DNA of 64,000 nucleotides from JBFONV01 sp040779335 (GCA_040779335.1 JBFONV010000001.1:124001-188000), one strand, 5' to 3'; counted from the stretch's first letter, positions 17,159 to 26,257 are shown. Translations and numbers: made by a program. The notes: a model not told the origin generated them from the sequence alone.

Positions 17159-18364
17159 TTAACCTTCCATTAATAAAAATTCGATGATTTTGTTCATGTC
17201 TAGATCAAAATCATCGGCTCTGACACCCTTGATGATATGGTCATCCCCTTTGGTTAAATCAATATCTTGCGTCATAATATAATGGTGATGTTGGGCGTTA
17301 TAAAAAGAGCGTACCTTTGGTCTTATGGGGTCTTCGTGGTTGCGACTTTCAACAATCGCTAATTTATTTGAATGTAGCTCTACCAAAGTGCCGACAGGAT
17401 ATACTCCCATGCACTTAATAAATAAATCGACTAACCGTGTATCCAAGTGATCTTTTTGCGCTAGGTTTCTTAATATACTAAATGCTTTTACGTGACTGTA
17501 GCCGTCTTTGTATACTCTGTTGGCGGTTAGCGCATCGAAAATGTCACAGATAGTGATCATTCTTCCATAGGTACTGATGTTTTCTGCAGGAACCTGAAAA
17601 GGGTAACCTTGTCCATCTAGCTTTTCATGGTGTAATGCGGCGACTTCTAAGCTTAATTTCGATATATCTGGCGTGTTTTCTATAACTTCGATGGAATGAT
17701 TAACATGAGATTTCATTATTTCAAATTCGGAGTCGGTGAGTTTTCCGGGTTTATTTAATATCTCATCGGGGATCATAATTTTACCGACATCATGTAAAAA
17801 TGCGCCAATAGACAATTCTAAAACCAAACTTCTATCAATTTTTAAAAAGCGTGAGAATATCGTCATTAAAATAGAAACGGATACTGAATGCTCTAATAAA
17901 TATTCGTCTTTTTTGCGGATATTAATGATGCAGGCTAGCGAATCAGGATTTTTAAAAATAGCATCAATCGTTTTATTGGTAACATCAGTCACCGCTTCCA
18001 TATTTATTTCTCGGCCACTGAGTGCGTCGTCAAATACTTTCCTTTGGATGTCTTTGGACTCTTTAAATAACTTTCTTGCTTTGTTAATTTCTAAAATAAC
18101 AGGAGTTGTGGAAGATCTTATTTCGTATTCTGTGGGAATATCAGTGGAGGGTTGTTGCTCTGCTGTCTCAGGGGCTGTTTGAACATCAAGTTGTTTACTC
18201 GTATCAATGAGCAACGTCTCAACCCCTTTTTTGGCAAGGTTTTGAATGACATTGTCATTTTTTATATGACCGCCTTTAGTAAGGTTATAGTTCCCCCGTT
18301 GTTTAACGATTTCAACAACATAGTTACCTATAGCGAGTTCTTCAATTTTTATTTCAACGATCAT
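17159..18364 (-). CDS. HD-GYP c-di-GMP phosphodiesterase (DUF3391-HD-GYP)
   Basis: A 401-residue cytosolic protein with an N-terminal DUF3391 module (~1-60, IKIEELAIGNYVVEI) and an HD-GYP domain (~150-340). The metal-site His191-Asp192 of FLHDVGK and the signature HHEKLDGQGYP (245-255) are intact, so hydrolysis of c-di-GMP to GMP or pGpG is expected. No receiver or membrane domain is present. It lies 120 bases downstream of a diguanylate cyclase on the same strand, so the two opposing enzymes may share a transcript. The gene ends 3 bases from the convergent peptidase gene without a visible terminator. Confidence 0.93.
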   Translation of the reverse strand: MIVEIKIEELAIGNYVVEIVKQRGNYNLTKGGHIKNDNVIQNLAKKGVETLLIDTSKQLDVQTAPETAEQQPSTDIPTEYEIRSSTTPVILEINKARKLFKESKDIQRKVFDDALSGREINMEAVTDVTNKTIDAIFKNPDSLACIINIRKKDEYLLEHSVSVSILMTIFSRFLKIDRSLVLELSIGAFLHDVGKIMIPDEILNKPGKLTDSEFEIMKSHVNHSIEVIENTPDISKLSLEVAALHHEKLDGQGYPFQVPAENISTYGRMITICDIFDALTANRVYKDGYSHVKAFSILRNLAQKDHLDTRLVDLFIKCMGVYPVGTLVELHSNKLAIVESRNHEDPIRPKVRSFYNAQHHHYIMTQDIDLTKGDDHIIKGVRADDFDLDMNKIIEFLLMEG

Positions 18365-18484
18365 TACAACTATTGGCGTTAGCCCTATTCTCCATGTCGA
18401 AACTAGTGGTTAGGATATTAAAAACTTAAGTATTGCTCGTCCTTAAATATAAGCCTATTTATCCAATTTTAGCCACCGCTTATT

Positions 18485-19498
18485 TTACAACTGCTTTGAA
18501 CACACTTTTTTGTGCAGATATAGTTGCTGATCTGCACGCTTGAGTAGTTCATCTATGTTTTGTTTACCATCACTTTGTGCGGCACCACAACTAATGGTAA
18601 TCGGTAATTTTTTACCTTGATAAGGCATGGGATTAGCAATGAAAAAATCAGTCAATCGCTTGGCCGCGAGTAATGCGTCGTTGTAAGTTTGACTGGCAAG
18701 GGTGATGACAAATTCATCACCGGCGTAACGAAAACATTTATCATTTTCTCTAATAAGTTCAGATAATTGTGCTGCAACATAAGTTAATACTTTATCACCA
18801 CAATCATGGCCGTAGGTGTCATTAATTTGCTTAAATTTATTACAGTCGATAAAAAGTACAGAGAATGGCACGTTATAACGCCTTTGACGGATTAACTCTT
18901 CACCTAAACAAATTTCCATCAAACGACGATTCGCGACTCCGGTTAATCGATCATAATTTGCCATGTACTCTAATTGTTCTCGGATCAACGCGTTAGACAA
19001 GCACAGACTAATTTTTACCGCTAATTGTTCCAAATGAAAGGTACCCAAGGCACTATGAAAACGATTTTTGTCGCTATCGGTAAATAGTAAACTGCCAAAA
19101 AATTTATTTTCTAAGGTGATTGGGATAAGGGCTGCTGACTGAGTATTGACTAATAACGATGTAGGGATCACATCAGATAAGCTAGATAGTTCGTTGCTGA
19201 GAAACGGTTTATTATCGTTGTGGTATGAACGTAATCGTTCAAGTGAAATGCGCCGCGTGTTTTTTTGGTGCCACGGGGATTGCAAATTTCCGCTGATCAA
19301 ATAGTTAACAGGCGTAGGGTCAACCAATAGTAAGCAAATTCCAGATAGATTGAATTTCTCTGTGATCAGATCCAATAAACGTTTTAATAATTCGTGACTA
19401 GATTGGCAGGCAAGAATTTCCGTTTCAATTTCAAATAGCTTGCGAGCAATGGCTTCATTGGCTTTTGAATTTTCAATTAATTGATTAAGTTCTGACAT
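18485..19498 (-). CDS. Diguanylate cyclase with N-terminal GAF/DUF484-like domain
   Basis: A 337-residue cytosolic protein. Residues ~10-165 look like a GAF/DUF484-type sensor, and residues ~175-335 are a GGDEF domain. The active-site motif is A259-GDEF263 instead of GGDEF. The first Gly to Ala change is known in active cyclases, and the catalytic Asp/Glu are kept. An RxxD inhibition site lies exactly five residues before the motif (R250-E-N-D253), which suggests feedback control by c-di-GMP and so a working enzyme. It is divergent from motX and upstream of an HD-GYP gene on the same strand. Confidence 0.92.
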   Translation of the reverse strand: MSELNQLIENSKANEAIARKLFEIETEILACQSSHELLKRLLDLITEKFNLSGICLLLVDPTPVNYLISGNLQSPWHQKNTRRISLERLRSYHNDNKPFLSNELSSLSDVIPTSLLVNTQSAALIPITLENKFFGSLLFTDSDKNRFHSALGTFHLEQLAVKISLCLSNALIREQLEYMANYDRLTGVANRRLMEICLGEELIRQRRYNVPFSVLFIDCNKFKQINDTYGHDCGDKVLTYVAAQLSELIRENDKCFRYAGDEFVITLASQTYNDALLAAKRLTDFFIANPMPYQGKKLPITISCGAAQSDGKQNIDELLKRADQQLYLHKKVCSKQL

Positions 19499-19595
19499 TC
19501 ACGGCTCACTTAACGTTTAATTTTTAGGCCATTGTGAGCTGTTCATTATCTTTGTGCAAGTATAAAAATATTTCTAATAACTATCGTCGTGGTAT

Positions 19596-19628
19596 TAAAC
19601 TTGCTGTTCATTATCAACAGCAAGTTTA
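19596..19628. repeat. Perfect 13-bp inverted repeat between the GGDEF gene and motX
   Basis: TAAACTTGCTGTT (19596-19608) and AACAGCAAGTTTA (19616-19628) are exact reverse complements with a 7-base spacer. The arm centres are 20 bases apart. It lies upstream of both divergent genes and has no T tract, so an operator is more likely than a terminator. Confidence 0.7.
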
Positions 19629-19641
19629 CATAGAATAATAC

Positions 19642-19673
19642 TGCACTTTTAATGTTATCGGCCGATATATCGG
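19642..19673 (+). promoter_or_regulatory. FliA (sigma28)-like promoter candidate for motX
   Basis: GCCGATAT at 19661-19668 matches 7 of 8 positions of the FliA -10 consensus GCCGATAA. Eleven bases upstream, TGCACTTT (19642-19649) matches only 5 of 8 of TAAAGTTT. The -10 element overlaps a perfect 12-bp palindrome, CCGATATATCGG (19662-19673), so the match could also reflect a different binding site. The position 70 bases before motX fits a late flagellar gene. Confidence 0.5.
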
Positions 19674-19736
19674 TATATCATTGATATGCACTAGTATTAC
19701 ATTGTTTTCAAATTGACAGCTATTTAGGTTGGTAAT

Positions 19737-20354
19737 ATGCGTTTTACACTATTCTCCATTATTTTATACCTTGGCATATCGTGCTCAGTGACCGCAGCTG
19801 AACTAAAGGCAGTTCAAATTTATTCTGATAATCAATTACTTGAATTAATTAGAGAAAACAAACATTTAAGCCAAGTTGTCTTGGATGAATGTCAGTTAGT
19901 ACAAGACATAGAGGCGAGAGCCTTTAAAGCTAAAATGCCTTCCTATCAATTTTTATGGGGTGATATGCTAGCTTATGGTGTCTGTATTAAAAAAGATGTG
20001 AAATTAGGTCTTTATTATATGCGTGAAGCTGCAAATCAGGGCTTACCAGAAGCACTTGAACAACTTGGCCGTTATTATCATATCGGCAAGTTTATGCAGG
20101 TTGATATTGAGCAGGCAATATTATTCCTCAAAGAGGCGGCAATTCTCAACAATCTTAAGGCACAAATTCGCCTAGCGGAGATTTATAATAAAGGATTAGG
20201 CAGTCCATTAGATTACCCTGAATTATATTCTCAACTGCATCATGCAGTCACCGATGATAAAAACACCCATAAAAAAATTAGCCAATTGTTAGCGTCGTTA
20301 GCAAAAAAAATGCCTGAGCATATTGTCGATAAGGCTAAAAAACAAGTTTATTGA
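19737..20354 (+). CDS. motX: Sodium-type polar flagellar motor protein MotX
   Basis: A 205-residue periplasmic protein with a signal peptide (cleavage likely after SVTAA) and Sel1-type repeats. It closely follows the Vibrio MotX pattern: a Cys in DECQLVQDIEARA, then LWGDMLAYGVCI, LGLYYMREAANQGLPEALEQLG and a C-terminal MPEHIVDKAKK. MotX with MotY forms the T ring that holds the Na+-driven PomA/PomB stator around the polar flagellum. This implies a sodium-driven flagellum encoded elsewhere. It stands alone, divergent from the cyclase gene, with a FliA-like element upstream. Confidence 0.92.
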   Translation: MRFTLFSIILYLGISCSVTAAELKAVQIYSDNQLLELIRENKHLSQVVLDECQLVQDIEARAFKAKMPSYQFLWGDMLAYGVCIKKDVKLGLYYMREAANQGLPEALEQLGRYYHIGKFMQVDIEQAILFLKEAAILNNLKAQIRLAEIYNKGLGSPLDYPELYSQLHHAVTDDKNTHKKISQLLASLAKKMPEHIVDKAKKQVY

Positions 20355-20458
20355 TGGTGGCAAAACCGACTAAAAGGTAAGGTAGTACAAGGTTGATATT
20401 TTGCTGTTCTGCATAACTTTCTAAATGCTTTTTGCTCTTTATTGCGAGGAGTTTATAT

Positions 20459-20540
20459 AGGACAACTTTACCGATGACTAACGGACCAAACTAAAGACCG
20501 TTGAATGAATGAAATTTAAACAATAAAGTTCAACAGTCCT
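20459..20540 (+). other. Possible structured leader before rnr
   Basis: The 265-base gap before rnr contains nested complementary segments: AGGAC-AACTTT (20459-20469) with AAAGTT (20525-20530) and GTCCT (20536-20540), and inside them AACGG (20480-20484) with CCGTT (20498-20502). This could be a long-range folded 5' leader of rnr, a cold-responsive gene in other bacteria. Such pairing may also arise by chance. No gene is seen in this gap. Confidence 0.3.
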
Positions 20541-20619
20541 TAAAGAATATTTAAAATAATTAGGCAGCCATAGTGTATTATCTGCGATATACTTAACAAA
20601 AAGCTAATGACAAAGTGCT

Positions 20620-23058
20620 GTGACTCTAAACGACCCACATTCAAAACGAGAAGCCGAAAAATACGAAAAACCAGTTGCCAGTCGTGAACTGATACTTTCC
20701 TTGATTGAAAAGTCAAATATTCCTCCATCTTTTAAAGCCTTATGTAAGACCTTAAATTATAGTGATGAAGAGCTCATTATTGGTCTTAAACGCCGCTTAC
20801 GTGCCATGGAAAATAGTGGCCAAATTATTTTTAATAAGTTCAAACAATACGCGATAGCTCCGAAAAATAATTTACTGACTGGGCGGGTTATCGGTCACCG
20901 TGATGGTTATGGGTTTTTTGCCCCTGATTCGGGCGGCAAAGATTACTTTATATCTTCGCATGAAATGCAGCGCGTTATTCATGGCGATATTGTCGAAGCT
21001 ATCCTGTTAGATCGCACCGATAGGAAGGGACGTAAAGAAGTCAAAATTCTTGATGTTATCGAACCAAGAAAGAATGCCATAGTCGGACGATTTTTTGTTG
21101 AACATAACATTGCTTGTGTTGTTCCTGATGACGCACGTATCAAGCAAGATATATTGATAAGTCCCGATGAAAAAAGGGGAGCAAGACACGGTCAGATGGT
21201 GGTGGTAGATATCATTCAACGGCCAACAAAACGTTCAAATGCGGTTGGTAAAGTGGTTGAAATTTTGGGTGAGTATATGGCGCCTGGGATGGAAATAGAA
21301 ATTGCCCTACGCGAACATGATTTACCTTATCAATGGTCGCAAACAGTGCTTGATGAGATTGACGAACTATCCGAGGAAGTAGACTCAGAGTCGTTTGCTG
21401 AGCGCAAAGATTTGCGGGCATTACCTTTAGTGACTATTGATGGCGAAGACGCGCGCGATTTTGATGACGCAGTCTATTGTCAGCCTGAAGATGGCGGTGG
21501 CTGGCGATTGTGGGTGGCTATTGCTGACGTCAGTTATTATGTCAGACCGGGAACCGCGTTGGATGATGAAGCTATATCCCGAGGCAACTCAGTATATTTC
21601 CCCAGCCAAGTGATCCCAATGCTGCCGGAAAAATTGTCAAATGGCTTGTGTTCATTAAACCCTGATGTAGATCGTCTTTGCATGGTCTGTGAAATGACGG
21701 TTAGCGCGGAAGGAAAGCTGTTAGACAGTCAGTTTTATCCGAGCGTTATGCGCTCCAAAGCGCGATTTACTTACACAAAAGTAGCCGCTATTTTAGGCAG
21801 TGAAGAACAAGAGCCAGATCAAGCATTAATCGCACAATATCAAGAGTTAGTCCCGGATTTAATAAACCTTCATCAAATGTATTTTGCACTGGTTAAAGCG
21901 CGTACTAATCGCGGCGCTATTGCGTTTGAAACAGAAGAGTCTCGCTTTATTTTTAATGCCGATAGAAAAATAGAATCGATTGAACCTGTCATTAGAAATG
22001 ATGCGCATAAAATTATTGAAGAATGCATGATTTTAGCGAATGTATCGACGGCTAGATTTGTTGAGCAGCATCAAATGCCGGGATTATTTCGGGTTCACGA
22101 TAAGCCAGGTGAAGAGAAATATCGAAATTTTGTCACTTATCTCGCTGAGCTCGGCATAGCTTTACCTCAGTCTTGTGCGGGTAAAGAACAACCCGAGCCC
22201 GCTGACTATAGTGAAATATTAACGTTGGTAGCAGGGCGTCCTGATCAAGAGCTCATTCAAACAATGCTGCTAAGGTCGATGAAGCAAGCGGTATATCAAA
22301 GTGAGAATATCGGGCATTTTGGTTTGGCGTTAGAGCAATATAGTCACTTTACTTCTCCAATTAGACGCTATCCTGATTTAGTGATTCACCGTGTGATCAA
22401 AGCAGTATTAGAAGGTGTGCATAATAGTGCTGCTAACGATGGTTGTTACAGCTATGCACCCGAAGTGGTTACGGAATTGGGCGAGCATTGTTCAATGACT
22501 GAGCGCCGTGCTGATGATGCAACACGTGATGTTGATGATTGGCTTAAGTGCGAATATATGCAGGATCATGTCGGTGATACATTCAGGGGGGTAATATCAA
22601 CAGTAACTAATTTTGGCTTGTTTGTTCGCTTGCTTGACTTACATATTGAAGGTTTAGTCCACATCACTTCGTTAGGGCATGATTATTATCACTACGATGA
22701 CGTCCGCATGTCCTTAACTGGTGAGAATACTGGCGCAAAATATCACGTCGGTGATGTTGTTGAAGTGCAAGTTGCCGCGGTTAACCTTGATGAGAAAAAA
22801 ATTGATCTGACCCTATCAGGTGAAAATGCGGTCATTAGTCGAGCCAAACCCTTAAAAAGAAAGGATGGCGATCGCACAAAAAATACTAAAGATAGTAAAT
22901 CGAGTAGCACCAGAAGTAATAAACAACAATCACATGGCGGAGCTTCAGAGCAAGCTAAAAAGAAATCACCAAAGCACAAATCGGAAAAACCTAAGGTCAC
23001 TAAACGTAAAGCACGTAAAAAAAGACCAGGTAAAAATGCGCGTAAAAAAACGACTTAG
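20620..23058 (+). CDS. rnr: Ribonuclease R
   Basis: An 812-residue 3'-5' exoribonuclease of the RNB family that degrades structured RNA, including rRNA fragments and mRNA, and works in the cold. Order: winged-helix N-terminal part (~20-85), cold-shock OB folds (~88-230), RNB domain (~260-590) with the Mg-binding aspartates in DGEDARDFDDAVY, S1 domain (~645-730) and a long Lys/Arg/Ser-rich tail (~740-812). The start is GTG; a stop lies four codons upstream in frame, so no earlier start is possible. The first residues match the family (DPHSKREAEKYEKPVASRE). rlmB follows by 15 bases, the same order as E. coli. Confidence 0.95.
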   Translation: MTLNDPHSKREAEKYEKPVASRELILSLIEKSNIPPSFKALCKTLNYSDEELIIGLKRRLRAMENSGQIIFNKFKQYAIAPKNNLLTGRVIGHRDGYGFFAPDSGGKDYFISSHEMQRVIHGDIVEAILLDRTDRKGRKEVKILDVIEPRKNAIVGRFFVEHNIACVVPDDARIKQDILISPDEKRGARHGQMVVVDIIQRPTKRSNAVGKVVEILGEYMAPGMEIEIALREHDLPYQWSQTVLDEIDELSEEVDSESFAERKDLRALPLVTIDGEDARDFDDAVYCQPEDGGGWRLWVAIADVSYYVRPGTALDDEAISRGNSVYFPSQVIPMLPEKLSNGLCSLNPDVDRLCMVCEMTVSAEGKLLDSQFYPSVMRSKARFTYTKVAAILGSEEQEPDQALIAQYQELVPDLINLHQMYFALVKARTNRGAIAFETEESRFIFNADRKIESIEPVIRNDAHKIIEECMILANVSTARFVEQHQMPGLFRVHDKPGEEKYRNFVTYLAELGIALPQSCAGKEQPEPADYSEILTLVAGRPDQELIQTMLLRSMKQAVYQSENIGHFGLALEQYSHFTSPIRRYPDLVIHRVIKAVLEGVHNSAANDGCYSYAPEVVTELGEHCSMTERRADDATRDVDDWLKCEYMQDHVGDTFRGVISTVTNFGLFVRLLDLHIEGLVHITSLGHDYYHYDDVRMSLTGENTGAKYHVGDVVEVQVAAVNLDEKKIDLTLSGENAVISRAKPLKRKDGDRTKNTKDSKSSSTRSNKQQSHGGASEQAKKKSPKHKSEKPKVTKRKARKKRPGKNARKKTT

Positions 23059-23073
23059 TAAAGAAGAATATAT

Positions 23074-23835
23074 ATGGCAAAGCAAGACGAGTTAGTATTT
23101 GGCATTCACGCAGTTAATGCCTTGTTAAAAATAGCACCTGAACGTTTCATTGAATTATGGCTATTGAAAGGTCGTGATGATGACCGGTTGATGCCGATTG
23201 TTAATTTATCCCGTAAATACGGAATCTCGACGCAACTGGTGCACAGAAAAGTGTTGGACGAAAAAAGTAATGGCGAACAGCACCAAGGGGTTATTGCCCG
23301 AGTTAAACCTGGAAAAACACTGACGGAATCAGATTTGGACGACATTGTTCAATCGGTAGAAAGTAAAGGCGAGTTGCCATTCTTTTTGATCCTTGATGGT
23401 GTTACCGACCCACATAATTTAGGTGCTTGCTTGAGAAATGCTGATGCCGCTGGCGTACAGGCTATTATAGTACCGAAAGATAATGCGGCGAAAATTACCG
23501 CAACCGTGCGTAAAGTTGCGGTTGGTGCTGCGGAAACGGTACCTTTAGTACAAGTGACCAATTTGGCTAGGACCATGAAAAGCTTGCAGCAAATGGGTAT
23601 ATGGATCGTTGGTACCGCAGGCGAAACTGATACCTGCCTTTACGATATTAAGTTATCGGGCCCTATGGCGTTAGTAATGGGCGCAGAAGGTAAAGGCATG
23701 CGTCGCTTAACCCGTGAAAACTGCGATCAGTTGGTAAAACTCCCTATGGCAGGTAGTGTTTCCAGTTTAAATGTCTCTGTTGCCACGGGGATTTGTTTAT
23801 TTGAAATTGTTAGACAGCGTATTAATGCAAATTAG
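23074..23835 (+). CDS. rlmB: 23S rRNA (guanosine-2251-2'-O)-methyltransferase
   Basis: A 253-residue SPOUT-class methyltransferase that modifies G2251 in the ribosomal P loop. It has an N-terminal L30-like substrate domain (~1-80) and a knotted catalytic domain with motif 1 NLGACLRNADAAGV, motif 2 VMGAEGKGMRRL and motif 3 PMAGSVSSLNVSVATG. The position directly after rnr is the conserved order and supports RlmB over other SPOUT enzymes. Length is near that of E. coli RlmB (243). Confidence 0.95.
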   Translation: MAKQDELVFGIHAVNALLKIAPERFIELWLLKGRDDDRLMPIVNLSRKYGISTQLVHRKVLDEKSNGEQHQGVIARVKPGKTLTESDLDDIVQSVESKGELPFFLILDGVTDPHNLGACLRNADAAGVQAIIVPKDNAAKITATVRKVAVGAAETVPLVQVTNLARTMKSLQQMGIWIVGTAGETDTCLYDIKLSGPMALVMGAEGKGMRRLTRENCDQLVKLPMAGSVSSLNVSVATGICLFEIVRQRINAN

Positions 23836-23890
23836 TGGGTAACCTGCACAATTAAAACGATTTACGTGCGCTGAGTTTTAGGAGTATTAA

Positions 23891-24277
23891 ATGATTTATC
23901 AAGGTAGCTGCCATTGCCAAGCAATTAGCTTTGAAATTGAAGCGCCAGAGCATATCGAGGCTGATTATTGTAATTGTTCTATTTGTGTAAAATCAGGTTA
24001 TCTGCATTTAATTGTCCCATTAAGCCAATTCAAATTGTTGTCAGGGACAGAGTCTATGACAACTTACACATTTAATTCAGGTGTTGCCAAACATACTTTT
24101 TGCAAACATTGTGGGATTAAACCCTTTTATACACCACGTTCCAATCCCGATGGAATTGATATTAATGTCAATTGTTTAGATACTCAGCCTAAGTCAGTAA
24201 ATGTCACGAATTTTGATGGCCAAAATTGGGAACAGCATGCGCACAAACTTGCTTATAAAAGTAAGGAAGCAAACTAG
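23891..24277 (+). CDS. GFA-family (CENP-V/DUF636) zinc protein
   Basis: A 128-residue protein of the GFA fold. Zinc-ligand cysteines are seen in GSCHCQAI, CNCSICVKSGYL and FCKHCGIKPFYTPRSNP. The family was named after glutathione-dependent formaldehyde-activating enzyme, but most members have no proven activity, so the name should not be taken as function. GGAG stands shortly before the ATG. It follows rlmB by 55 bases and may be transcribed with it. Confidence 0.88.
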   Translation: MIYQGSCHCQAISFEIEAPEHIEADYCNCSICVKSGYLHLIVPLSQFKLLSGTESMTTYTFNSGVAKHTFCKHCGIKPFYTPRSNPDGIDINVNCLDTQPKSVNVTNFDGQNWEQHAHKLAYKSKEAN

Positions 24278-24335
24278 TTATTGTCGTTAGCTAGTCATTA
24301 ATGTGCTCTTTGGTGTTATTAGTGAAGGTTCTTTT

Positions 24336-24953
24336 ATGATCAATGAATTTAGCCGTAAAATTTATAGCAAAGAAAAAAATACCGGCAAAGGGATGTATAT
24401 CGCGGCAGTATTTTTTTCACTCCCTGTGTTAGGTATTGCTGCTGAAATACTCGTTAATCAAAGTGATTTTAACGGATTATTTATTGCATTACCTTTTGCG
24501 GTATTTGCACTACTGTTGTTTGTTATTGGTAAATATCAACAAAAAAAATATGAACGATTAGGAAAAGCGCCCCTGACGATAACACCATCTGTGTGCACTA
24601 TCGGCGAAAAAACTAGCGGTTCAATTACCATACAAAAAGAAAATTTCAATAAAGTACAAAAGCTTATATTGACTTGTCTGCGAATGTCTTCCGCCAAAAA
24701 TAATACTAATAGCACGACAACTTATACGCCAGTATGGACATGCGATATTGAGCCAGTGATACATTTTTCGGGTGGTGAAACCAAACTGGAGTTTACATTT
24801 ATGATACCCACCGGTAGTAAGCCTACTAGTGGTAATTGGTTTAAAGCAAACAAATTTCACTGGGAACTATCTTTTGAGTATGTTGAAACGTTGGATAACA
24901 TTAAAAGAACATGGGAAATCCCAGTGGTGGAAGGCTATAAGTTAGCAAGCTAA
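24336..24953 (+). CDS. Hypothetical two-helix membrane protein
   Basis: A 205-residue protein of unknown function. The ATG at 24336 is preferred because GAAGG is placed 8 bases before it; the longer frame begins with a GTG at 24303. Two hydrophobic helices (~residues 19-41 and ~49-67) are followed by a beta-rich soluble part with paired strands (TITPSVCTIGEKTSGSITI and later FTFMIPTGSKPTSGNW), suggesting an immunoglobulin- or arrestin-like fold. I recognise no catalytic motif and give no function. Confidence 0.7.
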   Translation: MINEFSRKIYSKEKNTGKGMYIAAVFFSLPVLGIAAEILVNQSDFNGLFIALPFAVFALLLFVIGKYQQKKYERLGKAPLTITPSVCTIGEKTSGSITIQKENFNKVQKLILTCLRMSSAKNNTNSTTTYTPVWTCDIEPVIHFSGGETKLEFTFMIPTGSKPTSGNWFKANKFHWELSFEYVETLDNIKRTWEIPVVEGYKLAS

Positions 24954-24982
24954 CTAGGACGGTAAAATTACCAAGATCTATC

Positions 24983-26257
24983 TTAATAGAGCCTAATACA
25001 TACGTTATCTTGGCTGCCTTTATGACAAAGTTGTTGCTCGTCAATAAAAGCTTGACCATCAATATAAGGATTCGTTGCCGCTGGAGTGTTAAGTAAACTG
25101 GATAATGGCTGTTGTTGACTTTGCAATGCCAATCGGAGTAATGACAGTTTTAGGTCAAATTCAATGAGTCCGTTACTGATGTCTAAATAGCGTGGCGCAG
25201 TGGCTGCGGCAAATTCTTCGCCAATAATATTTCTATAGCGAGCGAATATGTTTGATTGCATAGCGTCAATATCATCGGCATGGGATGTTAATCTCGATAT
25301 TAGCGTTGCTTTAGGCAACAGTGTGACGACTGAATTGACGCTGTGATGGTTAAATATACTGTTAATGGTCATCTTTTCTTTATAAAGCAATTGTAGAGGT
25401 ATGGCATTGTACTCAGGAAAGCTTGCTCTAATGTTCTGGTATAGATTGTCGCTTTTTAAAATTGCTAAGTTATCTGTAAATATTTTCATCCATACTTTTT
25501 CAAAAGAAAATTCGTCACTGGTCAATGGCCCTAATACAGTGAGTAATTCACTTGTGCTCGCTTGTTGTTTCGCGAGTAATAACTGTATTAGTCGCGTGTA
25601 CAAGGAATCAATTTGAATAATAGGGAAGATTTTAAACTCAACAGTGAAGGCGTTGGCCATTAGCGCCCGTTCAATTTCTATTTGATTAACCAGTAGGTTG
25701 TTTGCCCGAGTAAAGTCATCATCCCAAATGGCCAACAATATTTCTAAACTAGCTAGGTGAGATAAGGTATTAAAAACGAAATCTGACTGAGTGAGTTTAG
25801 TATCAATAAAGGAAAAGTTGTCTAAGCTGGCTAACTGTCGGTATTGCTTTAGTATTGGTTGGTAGAAAGAGACTAACCCAACAAGCTCTGCTCTATTGTC
25901 TGCTAAATAGGATAAACAACTGACATCGTTGATATCACATAGTAGCGGATCTGTTTCTGCATCAGGGAAAAGGCTCGGGTCGGGATATATAAGTTTTTCA
26001 GAGATATCAATATGATTATCAATTACTTGGATAGTGTATTGTTGATATTTATGTTGACCATATTCATTTGCTGTCATACCACTTTTATTTAAGCCGATCA
26101 GATAAACAAAAGCATTGTGGCTAATGTCTGCTGGTTTTTCGTAGTAGTTTATCCACTGAGTTGCTTGAGGTTCTACGGCATCATCAAACCAAAAATAGCT
26201 AAAAATAGCGCCTAATAGCAAAGTGATCACGATAAAAGGTTTGATAGTAAATGGCAT
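24983..26257 (-). CDS. Hypothetical membrane-anchored protein
   Basis: A 424-residue protein with one N-terminal hydrophobic anchor (IKPFIVITLLLGAIFSYFWF) and a large, mostly helical part likely in the periplasm. Four cysteines fall in two pairs: CDINDVSC near the middle third and CHKGSQDNVC close to the C-terminus, which could form disulfides. I moved the start to the ATG at 26257, with GGACAG upstream; the longer frame begins with TTG at 26296. I recognise no known family; similar proteins may be limited to related marine bacteria. It is alone on the minus strand between two plus-strand units. Confidence 0.7.
   Translation of the reverse strand: MPFTIKPFIVITLLLGAIFSYFWFDDAVEPQATQWINYYEKPADISHNAFVYLIGLNKSGMTANEYGQHKYQQYTIQVIDNHIDISEKLIYPDPSLFPDAETDPLLCDINDVSCLSYLADNRAELVGLVSFYQPILKQYRQLASLDNFSFIDTKLTQSDFVFNTLSHLASLEILLAIWDDDFTRANNLLVNQIEIERALMANAFTVEFKIFPIIQIDSLYTRLIQLLLAKQQASTSELLTVLGPLTSDEFSFEKVWMKIFTDNLAILKSDNLYQNIRASFPEYNAIPLQLLYKEKMTINSIFNHHSVNSVVTLLPKATLISRLTSHADDIDAMQSNIFARYRNIIGEEFAAATAPRYLDISNGLIEFDLKLSLLRLALQSQQQPLSSLLNTPAATNPYIDGQAFIDEQQLCHKGSQDNVCIRLY

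Noticed and set aside
17736..18182. 148-codon plus-strand open frame opposite the HD-GYP gene
   Set aside because: It is a shadow of a strongly recognisable HD-GYP coding sequence, with no ribosome site and no protein-like domain of its own.
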